Of a stretch of 64,000 nucleotides of DNA, positions 36,273 through 46,701 are shown piece by piece. The translations under genes were made by a program, and so were the position numbers. The number at the start of each line of letters is the position of its first letter. Position 1 is the stretch's first letter. Source of the stretch: Ahrensia marina (GTDB lineage Bacteria; Pseudomonadota; Alphaproteobacteria; Rhizobiales; Rhizobiaceae); contig NZ_JXMU01000005.1 in NCBI RefSeq assembly GCF_001293565.1, positions 62,001 through 126,000 on the forward strand, written 5' to 3'. The notes under the pieces are model-generated. The model was not told the origin of the DNA. It worked only from the letters and a program-made list of their open reading frames with translations, and searched no databases.

Positions 36273-37652
36273 TTATCCATTTGCGCGCTGGCGAATGTCA
36301 GCCAGTGTCCAGTCTTTGAGAAGCTTGCCATTTTCCCAAACCGGTTGCAGAAGGTTTTGCTCATCTCCGATATCTTTTAACGGCACGGCAGATGGTGCGC
36401 CATTTTGCATAATGACCGCTTGCCGGTAGCGTTTGGACGCTTTGCCAGGGTCCGTTTTCGGGTCTTTATGAATACCATGCCAATCTCCATTTGCATCCAA
36501 GCGGGCATTGGCTTTCATCGCAAAACGTAATGTATCACGGTTCACCTTCTGCAAAAGCCCGGCACCCATACCAAAGGCAAGATTTTCTGCGGACCAACCA
36601 CGTTCAATCATTGCATCCAACAACACACGGATTGTTTTCGGCGTGATGCCATCACCTTGAATGACGCGAACGCACGGAGCCAGCACCTTGAAACCTTTTT
36701 CATTGACCGAATAGCCGAAAATTTCGCCCAACATTTCAATCGTATCGATTGGCACACGTGTTGCGTCACCGGAGTCAGGACGGACAACCAAAGTGCCGCC
36801 CATTGTCTCGACCTGCTCTTTAAGCTCTCCACCCCAGATTGTGCGCACCGCGCGGAAGAGGTCGTAGCTGTCGGATACGACTGCGACCAGTTTTCCGTCG
36901 CCGCCGAACTGATCGAGCATATTCTTGTAGGCCTCGGTCTCGCGTTCCTCGCCCCATGAGGTCATGGTTGAGTGTTCGGCCGCCGGAATTGAGAATCCCG
37001 CCATCGGCTCGGAATAATATTTACGCGCAGCAACAAGGCCGCTGACCGTATCTGTACCCATGAATGATACCAAATGGGCAACACCGCCAAGTCCGGCCTG
37101 CTCAAAAGACGTTGCGCCGCGCGCACCAAAATCATGCAAACGGAACGGCAAAATTTCGCCGGGAGTCTCGCATGTTTTTTCAAGCGCATCGGCGATCATC
37201 TGGCGGACATACCACGACACTGTCGCGACAGTGGTCGGGTACCACACAGCGCGCAGCAATGAGGTTTCCAGAAAAGTCGGCAACCAGAAGAAGTCCGGAT
37301 GGGTATTGCGTATTTGCGTGAGCGGTGTGCCAACCGGCACAATCATCCCTTCCGGCAGGGCTTCGATCATCACCGGTAGAAAACCGTTATGGTCTGTGAC
37401 AATTTTTTCCCAGCCTTCACGGTGAAAGGGCAAGCCATGCGCTGTGATAATCTCGTCGGCCTCGTCAACATCTGCCATCGAAATGGGCTTTGAAAGATAC
37501 TCTTTCAAATACATTTGCAGCCCGAAGAACAATGTTTGCTCATATTTTCCGCCGCGACGAGCTTCAATGTAAGCTGATATTGCATCAGTTTCCGGCGGGT
37601 ATTGCGCAAAGTGCGAATATTTATAGCTATCGCTGTTCAAAATGAGATTCAT
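36273..37652 (-). CDS. nadV: Nicotinamide phosphoribosyltransferase
   Basis: This 459-residue enzyme of the NAMPT/NadV family makes NMN from nicotinamide and PRPP. It starts NLILNSDSYKYSHFAQYPP (close to the NAMPT N-terminus), and has FLPVMIEALPEGMIVPVGTPLTQIRNT, LHDFGARGATSFEQAGLGGVAHLVSFMGTDTVSG (substrate loop), PAAEHSTMTSWG and VVSDSYDLFRAV, VVRPDSGD. These are closer to NAMPT than to nicotinate PRTase. No other NAD gene or NUDIX regulator adjoins it, so it may be a salvage gene gained by transfer. It diverges from the cell-wall hydrolase across 250 bp. Confidence 0.92.
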   Translation of the reverse strand: MNLILNSDSYKYSHFAQYPPETDAISAYIEARRGGKYEQTLFFGLQMYLKEYLSKPISMADVDEADEIITAHGLPFHREGWEKIVTDHNGFLPVMIEALPEGMIVPVGTPLTQIRNTHPDFFWLPTFLETSLLRAVWYPTTVATVSWYVRQMIADALEKTCETPGEILPFRLHDFGARGATSFEQAGLGGVAHLVSFMGTDTVSGLVAARKYYSEPMAGFSIPAAEHSTMTSWGEERETEAYKNMLDQFGGDGKLVAVVSDSYDLFRAVRTIWGGELKEQVETMGGTLVVRPDSGDATRVPIDTIEMLGEIFGYSVNEKGFKVLAPCVRVIQGDGITPKTIRVLLDAMIERGWSAENLAFGMGAGLLQKVNRDTLRFAMKANARLDANGDWHGIHKDPKTDPGKASKRYRQAVIMQNGAPSAVPLKDIGDEQNLLQPVWENGKLLKDWTLADIRQRANG

Positions 37653-37902
37653 AAATTTACTCGCAGCTACTTTCTGGAACTTCTTTGTTCACCGGTAAAG
37701 GGCCTTCATTGGATGCGAGATTGTTTCAACGAGGTCAATAGCGGTCAGCAACACAAAAGACTTGCCAAGCGCCGGAAACGAACGCTCTGCCACAATCTAT
37801 CACGAAAAACTCTTATTATGGCCGCTTACGCTCCCTTGATGGGCCGCATTTTTAAAGCACACGCGCTGCAAAACTAAGTGCCTTCAAGAAAAGACAACAA
37901 TT

Positions 37903-38547
37903 ATGAAAATCAGTTCCCGCGCTGTTACGCGAACAATATTGTTTGCCGCTCTCTCAACGCTCATAATCGGGCAAGCGCAAGCAGCAAACCTTGCCGCCCA
38001 CATTCACCCTGTAACATCGATAGCTCATCTCATTGCGGGTAACGCGCAAACGGCGATAAAGTTTCCTGAAAATATTGCCAAGCAGACAGGACAAGGCCTT
38101 GATACATTATGTATGGCAAATGCGCTTTACCATGAAGCGCGGGGCGAAATAATCAATGGTCAAAAAGCCGTTGCCCAAGTTATTTTGAACCGGGTAAAAA
38201 GCGAAGCTTATCCGGATTCAGTATGCGGCGTGATCTATGAAAACGCACATATGACCAACCGCTGCCAGTTTTCTTTTGCCTGCGACCGCATTGATGATCA
38301 GCCAAAGGAAAGCGAGGCCTATCAAGCCGCGCTTATCATGGCAAAAGGGGCTGTGAAATATGGTGTTTATGCCGATGGGCTCACACCGAATTTCAGAGAC
38401 CGCGCGCAAACTGAAAAATCACAGATCACACATTATCACACGACAGCTGTGTCTCCGGCATGGGGTAAAAAATTACGGCCGATCAAAACAATCGGCCGCC
38501 ATATATTTTACCGCTCAGAGCGGGTTGCCAAATCGATAGCCAGCTAA
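37903..38547 (+). CDS. SleB-type cell wall hydrolase
   Basis: A secreted protein of 214 residues. The N-terminus is a signal peptide ([27 protein letters not shown]). From about residue 68, [48 protein letters not shown] matches the Hydrolase_2 domain of SleB-like lytic enzymes, with the catalytic Glu in HEARGE, then RCQFSFACD. It probably trims peptidoglycan. The last four bases overlap the end of pheT on the other strand. Confidence 0.93.
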   Translation: MKISSRAVTRTILFAALSTLIIGQAQAANLAAHIHPVTSIAHLIAGNAQTAIKFPENIAKQTGQGLDTLCMANALYHEARGEIINGQKAVAQVILNRVKSEAYPDSVCGVIYENAHMTNRCQFSFACDRIDDQPKESEAYQAALIMAKGAVKYGVYADGLTPNFRDRAQTEKSQITHYHTTAVSPAWGKKLRPIKTIGRHIFYRSERVAKSIAS

Positions 38548-40949
38548 GCTCTCAGACTTCCGCCGGTCGCCTTTTCAACTTTCCCTACAATCTTTGTCTG
38601 CAACGCTTCCAGATCTTCATCTGTAAGCGTGCGGTCGGTTGGCTGAATTGTGACTTCCAAGGCAACCGACTTCTTACCTTCACCCAAAGACGGACCTTCA
38701 AACAGGTCAAAGACTTTAACGCCCGTGATCAATTGCTTGTCAGCACCCTGCGCCGCCCGCAAAATCACAGCGGTGGTCACATCAGTGTCGACAACGAATG
38801 CAAAATCGCGTGTCAGCATCTGGAATGGCGAAAGCACCATGGCCGGTTTGGTCTTGGTTGCTTTTTTCTTCGGCTCCGGCAACGCATCAATGTAAATTTC
38901 AAAGCCGCAGATCGGACCTTTAACATCAAGCAGTTCCAGAACATTGGGATGGAACTCGCCAAAATGACCGAGTACCACTTTCGGTCCCAGTTTAATGACC
39001 CCTGAACGGCCCGGATGAAAATAATCAGGCGCTTCGGCAACGATCTGCAAATTAGCCGTCGCCAGGCCACACGCTTCAAGCGCCGCAAAAGCATCGGCTT
39101 TCGCATCAAACACACCGACATTCTGGCCGTTGCCTGCCCAATCGCGCCCTGACCCCGTCAGACCCGCTGTGCCTTTGCGGACACCCGAAGCAACGCGGCG
39201 TTGACCTTCCGGTGTATCGTTTTCGTAAATGCCGGATACTTCAAAGATTGCCACATCTCCAATGCCGCGGTCAGCATTGCGCCCTGCCGCAGCGACCAAG
39301 CCGGGCAACAGGCTCGGACGCATATCGCTCATGTCACTGGAAATCGGGTTTGTCAGCTTGAGCATTTCATCGCCGCCGCCAAAGGCTTTGGCTTGCTCTT
39401 CAGAAATGAAAGACCAATTAACCGCTTCCAACATGCCGCGCGATGCCAAAGCGCGCTTGGCCTGACGGGTACGGATTTGCAAAGTGGTTAGAATCCTGCC
39501 GCCGACATGGTTCATCTGCGGCAGAGGCTGGGGCTCAATATTGTTAACGCCATAAACTCGCATGACCTCTTCGACAAGATCTGCCTTGCCATCAATATCA
39601 GGGCGCCAGGACGGCACGCTGACAATGGCACTGTCGCTATTTGCCTTTACCGTAAAGCCAAGATTTTCCAGAATGCCGGTTGCCTGCTCTGCTTCCACCG
39701 GAATCCCGATCAAACGCTCAACTTCCGAGAACGGGAAAGTAATTTCCTTAGCCACATAATCCTGATAGCCGGTAACCTGTGTTTTGCCCGGTGTTCCGCC
39801 ACAGAATTCGGTCACAAGTTTTGTGGCCAGCTCAACACCATCTGCCATAAATTCAGGGTCAACGCCGCGCTCAAAGCGGTAGCGTGCATCGGTGATAATA
39901 CCCAGAGAGCGACCGGTTTTCGCGATATTGATATCGTGCCAAAGCGCCGACTCGATCAGCACATCGGTTGTGTTTTCATCACAGCCCGATTCCTCACCGC
40001 CCATAATACCGGCGATCGATTCAGGCCCCTTATCATCAGCAATAATCAAGTGTTCGGGACTTAGATTATATTCCTTGCCGTCGAGACCGAGAATTTTTTC
40101 ACCATCTTTTGCCAGACGGACCACAAGATCGCCAGACACTTTAGCCGCATCAAAAACATGCAGCGGGCGGCCGCGATCAAATGTGATGTAATTGGTAATA
40201 TCAACCAGAGCGTTAATCGGGCGCAGACCAATCGCGATGAGGCGCTGTTGCAGCCATTTCGGCGAAGGGCCGTTTTTAACGCCCCTGACCAAACGCAATG
40301 CAAAACCAGGGCAAAGTTCCGGCTCTTCAATTTTTACAGCGACAGGACACGCGTCATCACCAGCGATTTTTTCAACGGATCCGTCTTTTAAAGTACCCAT
40401 TCCCGAAGCGGCGAGATCGCGTGCAATACCATAAACACCCGTGCAATCAGGGCGGTTCGGTGTCAGGCCAATATCAATGACCGGATCATCCAGTTTCGCA
40501 TAGCTGGCAAAGCCTGTACCAACGGGCGCATCATCGGGCAGATCAATGATGCCGTCATGGCTATCAGACATTTCAAGCTCACGCTCCGAACACATCATAC
40601 CGAAGCTTTCGACACCGCGGATATTGCCGACAGAAAGTGTCGTATCAATACCCGGAACATAGGTGCCTGGCCCCGCAAACGCACCGATCATTCCGGCACG
40701 CGCATTGGGCGCACCGCACACGACCTGCACCGGCTTCCCGTCACCCGTATCGACAGAAAGAACACGAAGCTTGTCAGCATCAGGATGTTTTTCGGCGGTC
40801 AAAACCTTTGCGATCGTAAAGGGAGCGAACTGTGATTTATCGTCAACCTCCTCAACTTCGAGCCCAAGCGATGTTAGGCGCTCAACGATTTCGTCAAGAG
40901 TGGCATCGGTATCCAAATGGTCTTTGAGCCAAGAGAGTGTGAACTTCAT
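38544..40949 (-). CDS. pheT: Phenylalanine-tRNA ligase beta subunit
   Basis: The beta subunit of the alpha2-beta2 PheRS, 801 residues from ATG 40949. It has an N-terminal EMAP/tRNA-binding domain ([29 protein letters not shown]), the B3/B4 editing domain, the B5 DNA-binding-like domain, a catalytic-like core and a C-terminal anticodon-binding FDX-ACB domain ([19 protein letters not shown]). The longer frame to 41054 lies in the preceding gene and is not conserved. It is the last gene of a run from pheS, with an ASCH gene and an unknown gene between. Confidence 0.97.
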   Translation of the reverse strand: MKFTLSWLKDHLDTDATLDEIVERLTSLGLEVEEVDDKSQFAPFTIAKVLTAEKHPDADKLRVLSVDTGDGKPVQVVCGAPNARAGMIGAFAGPGTYVPGIDTTLSVGNIRGVESFGMMCSERELEMSDSHDGIIDLPDDAPVGTGFASYAKLDDPVIDIGLTPNRPDCTGVYGIARDLAASGMGTLKDGSVEKIAGDDACPVAVKIEEPELCPGFALRLVRGVKNGPSPKWLQQRLIAIGLRPINALVDITNYITFDRGRPLHVFDAAKVSGDLVVRLAKDGEKILGLDGKEYNLSPEHLIIADDKGPESIAGIMGGEESGCDENTTDVLIESALWHDINIAKTGRSLGIITDARYRFERGVDPEFMADGVELATKLVTEFCGGTPGKTQVTGYQDYVAKEITFPFSEVERLIGIPVEAEQATGILENLGFTVKANSDSAIVSVPSWRPDIDGKADLVEEVMRVYGVNNIEPQPLPQMNHVGGRILTTLQIRTRQAKRALASRGMLEAVNWSFISEEQAKAFGGGDEMLKLTNPISSDMSDMRPSLLPGLVAAAGRNADRGIGDVAIFEVSGIYENDTPEGQRRVASGVRKGTAGLTGSGRDWAGNGQNVGVFDAKADAFAALEACGLATANLQIVAEAPDYFHPGRSGVIKLGPKVVLGHFGEFHPNVLELLDVKGPICGFEIYIDALPEPKKKATKTKPAMVLSPFQMLTRDFAFVVDTDVTTAVILRAAQGADKQLITGVKVFDLFEGPSLGEGKKSVALEVTIQPTDRTLTDEDLEALQTKIVGKVEKATGGSLRA

Positions 40950-40953
40950 GATC

Positions 40954-41472
40954 TCAGGTCTTTCGCTTTGTTCTGGTTGTTTTGGCTTTCGCCGCCGGTT
41001 TTTGTTCTGAATCAGCTTGCGGCTTTTCCTTGGCCCGTTTTTCAAGCTGGTCAAAGATCACGAACCCGATTTGGGTTGCATCTTCTTCCGGCTTTGCATC
41101 AGCCGAACTTTTCTTTGTAATTGTCAATGCCAACTGGCTGGCGTGAATGATTACTGCCGCAGGCTGCTTGTTCGAGACAAGCAACCCCTCAACACGCAAG
41201 ATATCGCCTTCGCCCGCAAACAGTCCCATGACCAGCATAAGACCCGCACCGCTTATTGTTACGATTTCAAGCTGCTCTTTTTCTTTGTCAATTTTGGATT
41301 GCAGTTCAAAAATCTGTTTTGCAACAGATTGCGCGGCTGCTTCAGCATCATTATCGCAAGCCGTCTTCTTCCATTCGTCGAGTGACGGCGCATTGCGCTT
41401 GCCTGCTTTCAATTCGGCTGCCATATGTGCAAAATTGCCCGTTAGTAGAGCCGCATCGGAATAAATCGGCAT
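40954..41472 (-). CDS. Conserved-looking hypothetical protein between pheS/ASCH and pheT
   Basis: A 172-residue protein with no recognised domain. It opens [36 protein letters not shown], then has a helical stretch ([36 protein letters not shown]) ending in a short hydrophobic segment, a mixed middle, and a Lys/Thr-rich basic tail ([15 protein letters not shown]). ATG 41472 follows the ASCH stop by four bases with GAGCGG upstream, so I chose it over an upstream codon at 41517. Its position, 4 bp before pheT, suggests a translation-linked or simply coupled role. Confidence 0.6.
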   Translation of the reverse strand: MPIYSDAALLTGNFAHMAAELKAGKRNAPSLDEWKKTACDNDAEAAAQSVAKQIFELQSKIDKEKEQLEIVTISGAGLMLVMGLFAGEGDILRVEGLLVSNKQPAAVIIHASQLALTITKKSSADAKPEEDATQIGFVIFDQLEKRAKEKPQADSEQKPAAKAKTTRTKRKT

Positions 41473-41476
41473 CCGC

Positions 41477-41893
41477 TCAATCCACTTCCGTGTTTTCAGG
41501 CGAGAGTACCTCGACAAGGCGGAACCGTTCGCAAATCAGCATCATATCCGGTGAAAAATGTCCGTTGCGCTCAAAATATGCCTGATGACTTTCACGCCAG
41601 TCGTCTAAATTACGCAAACCTTCACCTTCATCATAAGCAAACTGCTCATCGATTTCGTCAAACCGTTTTCGCGTAACTTCTACTGTCTCAATGATTGCAG
41701 CCTTTTGGCCGCGACCATTGAGCACCACATCACGTCGGCCCACTTGCGGCAGTGTTTCACCACCAGCCTCAAAATCGCGCGCATCACCGCATGTTGCTGT
41801 TTTTTCCCCTTTGATGACGAGCGCCAGAAGCGCGTCAGCCATTTCAGGACTGTCGCCAAAAGCGAAGCAAACCTGCTCGTTTGTTTCAGGCAT
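41477..41893 (-). CDS. ASCH domain protein
   Basis: A 138-residue protein. [41 protein letters not shown] carries the start of the ASCH (PUA-like) fold; GRRDVVLNGRGQKAAIIETVEVTRKRFDEIDEQFAYDEGEG and WRESHQAYFERNG complete it. ASCH proteins bind RNA or modified nucleosides. The ATG at 41893 shares one base with the TAA of pheS (TAATG), so it is translated with it; the upstream frame to 41956 lies inside pheS. Location between pheS and pheT hints at a tRNA-linked role. Confidence 0.88.
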   Translation of the reverse strand: MPETNEQVCFAFGDSPEMADALLALVIKGEKTATCGDARDFEAGGETLPQVGRRDVVLNGRGQKAAIIETVEVTRKRFDEIDEQFAYDEGEGLRNLDDWRESHQAYFERNGHFSPDMMLICERFRLVEVLSPENTEVD

Positions 41894-42987
41894 TAGCTCA
41901 ATCCGGCAAAAAGCGTCGGCATGTCCAGCGGACGGAAGCCATAGTGATCCATCCAACGCACATCAGCATCAAAGAAAGCACGAAGATCCGGCATTCCGTA
42001 TTTGAGCATCGCAATGCGGTCGATACCGATGCCCCAGGCAAATCCCTGATAGACATCAGGATCAAGACCACCAGCGCGCAGCACATTCGGATTAACCATG
42101 CCGCAACCCAAAATTTCCATCCAGTCATCGCCTTCGCCAAAGCGCACTTCGCCCGGTTTCGAGCGGTCACACTGAATGTCGACCTCCAAGCTCGGCTCGG
42201 TAAACGGGAAATAGGACGGGCGGAAACGCATATTGAGCGACGGCACCTCGAAAAAGGCCTTGCAGAACTCTTCCAAAGTCCATTTCAAATTCGCAAGATT
42301 AGCCGACTTATCAACGACCAGCCCTTCTAGCTGATGGAACATTGGCGTATGCGTCGGATCGCTGTCCTGACGATATGTTTTACCGGGAATAATGATACGG
42401 ATCGGCGGTTCCTGCGTTTCCATCGTATGGATTTGAACAGGTGACGTATGGGTTCGCAATACCTTGCGTTCGCCACCAGCGTCCGGCGGAAAGAAAAATG
42501 TATCATGCATTTCACGCGCCGGATGACCTTCGGGGAAGTTTAGTGCCGTGAAATTGTAATAATCAGTCTCGATATCCGGTCCTTCAGCAACAGAAAAGCC
42601 CATATCTGCAAAGATGGCCGTGATTTCGTCGGTGACTTGTGTGATCGGATGAATGCGTCCTGCTTGTGCGGGCGAAGGACGGACAGGCAGTGTCACATCC
42701 ACTTTTTCAGTTGCAAGACGCGCATTGATTGCCTCTGTCCTCAACACTGATTTACGCGCATTGATCGCATCGGTTATGCGGACCTTTAAACCGTTGAGAG
42801 CCGGACCCATGACCTGACGTTCATCAGCGCTCATCTTGCCAAGCGACTTCATCAGATCGGAAACGGAACCTTTTTTGCCGATAGCGCCTACACGTACCGC
42901 TTCGATCGCATCTTCATCGGCAGCACCGGCAATGTCGGCCATCAAGCCAGCTTCGAGTTTTTCAATGTCTTGCATCGTGTCGGTCAT
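41893..42987 (-). CDS. pheS: Phenylalanine-tRNA ligase alpha subunit
   Basis: The catalytic alpha subunit of PheRS, 364 residues. The N-terminal coiled-coil arm (about 1-100) binds tRNA. The class II core has [52 protein letters not shown] (motif 1), [33 protein letters not shown] (motif 2), [12 protein letters not shown] and [21 protein letters not shown] (motif 3). It starts 11 bp after the kinase-like gene. Confidence 0.97.
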   Translation of the reverse strand: MTDTMQDIEKLEAGLMADIAGAADEDAIEAVRVGAIGKKGSVSDLMKSLGKMSADERQVMGPALNGLKVRITDAINARKSVLRTEAINARLATEKVDVTLPVRPSPAQAGRIHPITQVTDEITAIFADMGFSVAEGPDIETDYYNFTALNFPEGHPAREMHDTFFFPPDAGGERKVLRTHTSPVQIHTMETQEPPIRIIIPGKTYRQDSDPTHTPMFHQLEGLVVDKSANLANLKWTLEEFCKAFFEVPSLNMRFRPSYFPFTEPSLEVDIQCDRSKPGEVRFGEGDDWMEILGCGMVNPNVLRAGGLDPDVYQGFAWGIGIDRIAMLKYGMPDLRAFFDADVRWMDHYGFRPLDMPTLFAGLS

Positions 42988-42998
42988 TATTTTTTCCG

Positions 42999-43793
42999 TT
43001 AGTTTTTGCGGAACGCATTTTCTAAAATTTCATCTGCTTTGACGATGCGCCGCAGATCCGAGCTGAAGCCTGTTAAGCGCAACAGTTTCAAAGGCCAAAT
43101 GACGCGGTGCCAAAAAGCAAATATTTCCCTCAACGCCAAAAGTAAATCAGCGGGCGCATTTTCTGTGTAGCGTTGCCACGCTTTTTGTCCGGTTCCCGGC
43201 AGAAGGGCAAGATCGGCAGCAAAGAGAAAAAACAGCCAGCAGTCCCGCGCCTGAGCAAAGGCAATAGGCATCACCGTTTCCGGCTCTTCCTCGAAATCCA
43301 GAAATCCTATTTTCCGGCCGCGCCTGAACATATCGCGGATATGGGGACGACCATGGACCAGACCAGCAGCGTGAACCAACCCGAGTACATAAGCGGCTTC
43401 GCAAAGAATCTCATCATGGGCAACTTTGTTTCCCGCTTCGCGCAGAGCCTTCATCTCATGATCAAGCCCGACGCCCGCATCCTTGGCAATCACCATGACT
43501 TCGTCTGAATAAACAGTTTTGGCGGTTTTAAATCCGATTGCACGAAAAGCATCGATTTTTCGCAGTTCGCGCGCAACAGCGCCAGCAGCATCGACCGGTT
43601 CTGATTGCTTGGACCAAGCCGGTATCGGCAGAACGCTTATCACCTTATGCAACAGCTTATAGCCCGGGCGATCTTCACAATCGTAGCGCTTGATCCAATA
43701 GCGCGCGCCATCGACAGACACGCTTCTCAAGCGCTCTTTTTCGCCGGCCGGTATCTGGCCGAGAATACTGTCAATGTTAATCAAGCGTGCCAT
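42999..43793 (-). CDS. Protein/LPS kinase-fold protein
   Basis: A 264-residue kinase-like protein, resembling the Kdo/WaaP lipopolysaccharide kinase group. The N-terminal lobe has [20 protein letters not shown] (possible ATP-binding Lys); the C-terminal lobe has [35 protein letters not shown], where HGRPHIRDM takes the place of the HxDxxxxN catalytic loop with Asp, and FLDFEEE takes the place of DFG. Several kinase residues are changed, so activity is uncertain. It is followed by pheS with an 11-bp gap. Confidence 0.7.
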   Translation of the reverse strand: MARLINIDSILGQIPAGEKERLRSVSVDGARYWIKRYDCEDRPGYKLLHKVISVLPIPAWSKQSEPVDAAGAVARELRKIDAFRAIGFKTAKTVYSDEVMVIAKDAGVGLDHEMKALREAGNKVAHDEILCEAAYVLGLVHAAGLVHGRPHIRDMFRRGRKIGFLDFEEEPETVMPIAFAQARDCWLFFLFAADLALLPGTGQKAWQRYTENAPADLLLALREIFAFWHRVIWPLKLLRLTGFSSDLRRIVKADEILENAFRKN

Positions 43794-43814
43794 TATTTCT
43801 TATCTAAAAAACAA

Positions 43815-43844
43815 AACCCGCGTCTGGTCCAGCCAGCGCGGGTT
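43815..43844 (-). terminator. Rho-independent terminator after rplT
   Basis: On the minus strand, AACCCGCG-CTGG / CCAG-CGCGGGTT forms a 12-bp stem with a 5-base loop and one bulge (43815-43844), followed by TTTGTTTTTT. It ends the rpmI-rplT message. Confidence 0.82.
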
Positions 43845-43875
43845 CTCAATTCCGTATTATTGAGAGCGCGTCGGT

Positions 43876-44277
43876 TTAGCGGACAGCGCTTTCAAAAGCG
43901 TTTGGTGTTGTGTCTTTCAAATAGCTGAGGTTTGCTTTTGATTGATCAACGAGCTTTGCAAATGCTTCCGGCTCATGAATCGCCATGTCAGACATTACTT
44001 TACGGTCAAGCTCGATACCAGCTTTTGACAAACCGTCTATGAAACGGCCGTAAGTCAAACCATGTTCGCGCACGGCAGCGTTAATACGCTGAATCCAGAG
44101 CGAACGGAAATTACGCTTGCGGACTTTACGGTCGCGGTAAGCGTATTGATCCGCTTTTTCAACAGCCTGCTTGGCAATACGAATCGTATTCTTGCGGCTG
44201 CCCATAAAGCCTTTAGCGGCTTTCATTACTTTTTTGTGTTTTGCGTGGGCTGTAACGCCGCGTTTTACACGTGCCAT
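43876..44277 (-). CDS. rplT: 50S ribosomal protein L20
   Basis: L20 binds 23S rRNA early in assembly of the large subunit and often controls its own operon. The 133-residue protein starts [42 protein letters not shown] and includes [52 protein letters not shown]. It lies 50 bp after rpmI. Confidence 0.98.
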   Translation of the reverse strand: MARVKRGVTAHAKHKKVMKAAKGFMGSRKNTIRIAKQAVEKADQYAYRDRKVRKRNFRSLWIQRINAAVREHGLTYGRFIDGLSKAGIELDRKVMSDMAIHEPEAFAKLVDQSKANLSYLKDTTPNAFESAVR

Positions 44278-44327
44278 AATTTTATTCCTTCAAAATGAAC
44301 TGCTTTGAAATCTCAAAGCCAAAGCGA

Positions 44328-44528
44328 TTAAAGGCCGTAAGGGGCCATTTTCTTGATGATTTTTGTATCCGGCTCCGAAATAACAGCCATGCCGCGTGCA
44401 TTGCGGATGAACTTGTTCGAGCGACGGATCATCATGTGGCGCTTACCTGCCTGACCGCATTTGATTTTGCCGGTGGCAGTCATTTTGAAACGCTTCTTGA
44501 CTGAAGCTTTCGTCTTCATCTTGGGCAT
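44328..44528 (-). CDS. rpmI: 50S ribosomal protein L35
   Basis: A 66-residue basic protein: [46 protein letters not shown]. The upstream in-frame codons to 44570 add 14 unconserved residues; ATG 44528 (MPKMKTK) is the family start. It precedes rplT. Here infC is not adjacent to this pair; an Old Yellow Enzyme gene on the other strand lies between them. Confidence 0.97.
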   Translation of the reverse strand: MPKMKTKASVKKRFKMTATGKIKCGQAGKRHMMIRRSNKFIRNARGMAVISEPDTKIIKKMAPYGL

Positions 44529-44820
44529 TTTGCTCTCCATTATATGTTGCTCACACGTGCTTTTGTTCAAAAAAGCTTTCGACGATGAAATCGAAAATGT
44601 GAGATTTTAGCGTTCATGAACAGACACGGCATGCCCTGCCGGACTGTTCGGGACGGCGCTAGATAGACTCAAAAGCCGCCATTTGCAACCTCTTAGAATG
44701 GCGATTTGCGTGATTCTTCATTTTTGGCAAACACGGCACACCGTCATAATTGCAAACGGACTGTTCACTGGAACTTTTGAATGCGGCTTCACATTTAGGC
44801 TGGCAAAGAAAGGATGTCCA

Positions 44821-45915
44821 ATGAAACAGGAAATTTCACTCTTCACGCCCGCGAAACTAGGGGCAATTACCGTTCCAAACCGCGTGTTTATGGCGCCGCT
44901 TACCCGAAACCGTGCTAGTGATGACGGTACTCCGTGGGAAAAGGCTGCAGTGTATTATGCGCAGCGCGCAAGTGCGGGCCTGATTATTACCGAAGCAACG
45001 CAGGTTCATCCGCTGGGCAAGGGCTATATCAAGACGCCCGGCATTCATGAAGCCGAACATGTCGAAGGCTGGAAAGCCATTACGCGGGCTGTGCATGCGG
45101 CGGGCGGGCGCATATTCCTTCAGCTATGGCATGTCGGCCGCATCCGCCATTCATCTATTGAACCAAAAGGTGAAGCACCTGTTGCGCCGAGCGCCAAAAG
45201 AGCTGATGCGCAGACATTTACTGAAATCGGATTTGAGCCGACATCAGAGCCGCGCGCACTGAGCAAGGAGGAGATTGCTGCTCTCGTGAAAGATTACGCT
45301 AAAGCGGCACGCTCTGCATTAGATGCTGGTTTTGACGGTGTGGAACTTCATGCTGCCAATGGCTACTTGCTCAACCAGTTTCTGCACAGCGGGTCCAATG
45401 ACCGCGATGATGAATTTGGCGGATCAATTGAAAACCGCATGCGGTTCCCATTGCAGGCGCTGGATGCGATTATTTACGAAATCGGCGCAGACCGCGTTGG
45501 CATACGCACATCACCGCTTGGTGAAGCCAACGATGTGCCGGAGGATGATCCCAAAGCACTTTACGAAGCTTTCCATGCTGAACTTGATAAGCGCAATATT
45601 GCTTATTTGCACAGTATTGAAGGGTTTCCAGGCAATGATGGCACCGATGAAAAGGCGCAATTGATACAGCAGGTGCGTAAGGCTTGGACCGGCTTTTACA
45701 TTGCAAATGGCGGCTATGATGTCGACAGCGCAACCAAAGCGATTAAAGACGGACATGCGCATGCAGTCGCATTCGGCCGTGATTTTATCTCCAATCCCGA
45801 TTTGCCTATACGCTTGGCATCTGGCGTGGCATTAACCGAAGCCAATCAAGAGACATTCTACGGCGGCGATGAAGAAGGTTATACCGATTACGCCTTCGCA
45901 ACGCTTGGCCGCTAG
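44821..45915 (+). CDS. Old Yellow Enzyme, NADH:flavin oxidoreductase (NemA-like)
   Basis: A 364-residue FMN enzyme that reduces activated alkenes, nitro groups or related electrophiles. MKQEISLFTPAKLGAITVPNRVFMAPLTRNRA is the family N-terminus; FLQLWHVGRIRHSS, DGVELHAANGYLLNQFLHSGSNDRDDEFGGSIENRMRF and VAFGRDFISNPDLPIRL are hallmark segments (the HAAN pair binds the substrate). I chose ATG 44821 because AAAGGA lies just before it; the frame extends upstream to 44683 with non-conserved sequence. It is separated from infC by a shared terminator. Confidence 0.93.
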   Translation: MKQEISLFTPAKLGAITVPNRVFMAPLTRNRASDDGTPWEKAAVYYAQRASAGLIITEATQVHPLGKGYIKTPGIHEAEHVEGWKAITRAVHAAGGRIFLQLWHVGRIRHSSIEPKGEAPVAPSAKRADAQTFTEIGFEPTSEPRALSKEEIAALVKDYAKAARSALDAGFDGVELHAANGYLLNQFLHSGSNDRDDEFGGSIENRMRFPLQALDAIIYEIGADRVGIRTSPLGEANDVPEDDPKALYEAFHAELDKRNIAYLHSIEGFPGNDGTDEKAQLIQQVRKAWTGFYIANGGYDVDSATKAIKDGHAHAVAFGRDFISNPDLPIRLASGVALTEANQETFYGGDEEGYTDYAFATLGR

Positions 45916-45927
45916 AACAGCAATAAA

Positions 45928-45953
45928 AAACCCCGCCATATTTGGCGGGGTTT
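45928..45953. terminator. Bidirectional terminator between the Old Yellow Enzyme gene and infC
   Basis: AAACCCCGCCA / TGGCGGGGTTT is an 11-bp perfect stem with a TATT loop. A run of A precedes and T follows, so it can end transcripts from both convergent genes. Confidence 0.85.
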
Positions 45954-45976
45954 GCATTAAAATCACTATTGCAAAA

Positions 45977-46513
45977 TCAACGCGGCGCCAGAACCATCAT
46001 CATCTGACGGCCTTCAAGTTTCGGCTCGGCTTCGACTTTGGAAATATCGGCTACCTCTTCCTTGACGCGCTTTAAAAGCTCCATGCCAAGCTGTTGGTGC
46101 GCCATTTCACGTCCACGAAAACGTAGTGTGACCTTAACCTTATCACCCGCATCAAAGAAACGGTGAACGGCTTTCATCTTCACCTGATAATCATGCGTAT
46201 CGATGTTCGGACGCATTTTTACTTCTTTGACCTCAACGGTCTTTTGCTTCTTGCGCGCAGCATTGGCTTTCTTCTGCTGCTCATATTTCAGCTTGCCCAG
46301 ATCAAGAATCTTGGCAACCGGAGGTTTTGCATTTGGAGAAATAAGAACAAGGTCTAAACCGGCTTCAGCAGCCATGTTTCGCGCGGCGTCAGTAGATGTC
46401 GGACCTACATTTTCACCTTCAGCGTTAATGAGTTGCACTTCATGTGCCTGAATATCTTCGTTCGCGGTTGGGCCTTGTTTTTGAGAGGGCTGGGCTCTGA
46501 ATGGACGGCGAAT
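45977..46513 (-). CDS. infC: Translation initiation factor IF-3
   Basis: IF-3 keeps the ribosomal subunits apart and checks the start codon. The protein is 178 residues if begun at ATT 46513: [21 protein letters not shown], then [74 protein letters not shown] and [17 protein letters not shown] perfect AAGGAG (46523-46528) lies 9 bases before ATT, while TTG 46534 has no such site. Use of a rare ATT start is a known trait of infC, by which IF-3 represses its own translation. I prefer 46513. Confidence 0.93.
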   Translation of the reverse strand: MRRPFRAQPSQKQGPTANEDIQAHEVQLINAEGENVGPTSTDAARNMAAEAGLDLVLISPNAKPPVAKILDLGKLKYEQQKKANAARKKQKTVEVKEVKMRPNIDTHDYQVKMKAVHRFFDAGDKVKVTLRFRGREMAHQQLGMELLKRVKEEVADISKVEAEPKLEGRQMMMVLAPR

Positions 46514-46701
46514 GGTCGTAGTCTCCTTGGACAAATTTGTCGGAATGGTTAAGCTTCACTAACTGCATAAACACGCTAGTCAAGCGAAGGTTGCATAACA
46601 CAGTTCAATACAAAAATCACCTTCAAATCATGTATCGACCTTGTTACGCGTTCATTTCTCTATTTAAACACTTAAATGCTTATTAAAAGGTGCTTATTGA
46701 T

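Noticed and set aside
37602-37877. 91-codon frame in the nadV/hydrolase gap
   Set aside because: It starts inside nadV on the other strand, has no ribosome binding site and no similarity I know; more likely promoter region.
39507-40064. 185-codon frame opposite pheT
   Set aside because: Shadow of pheT; composition follows the opposite frame.
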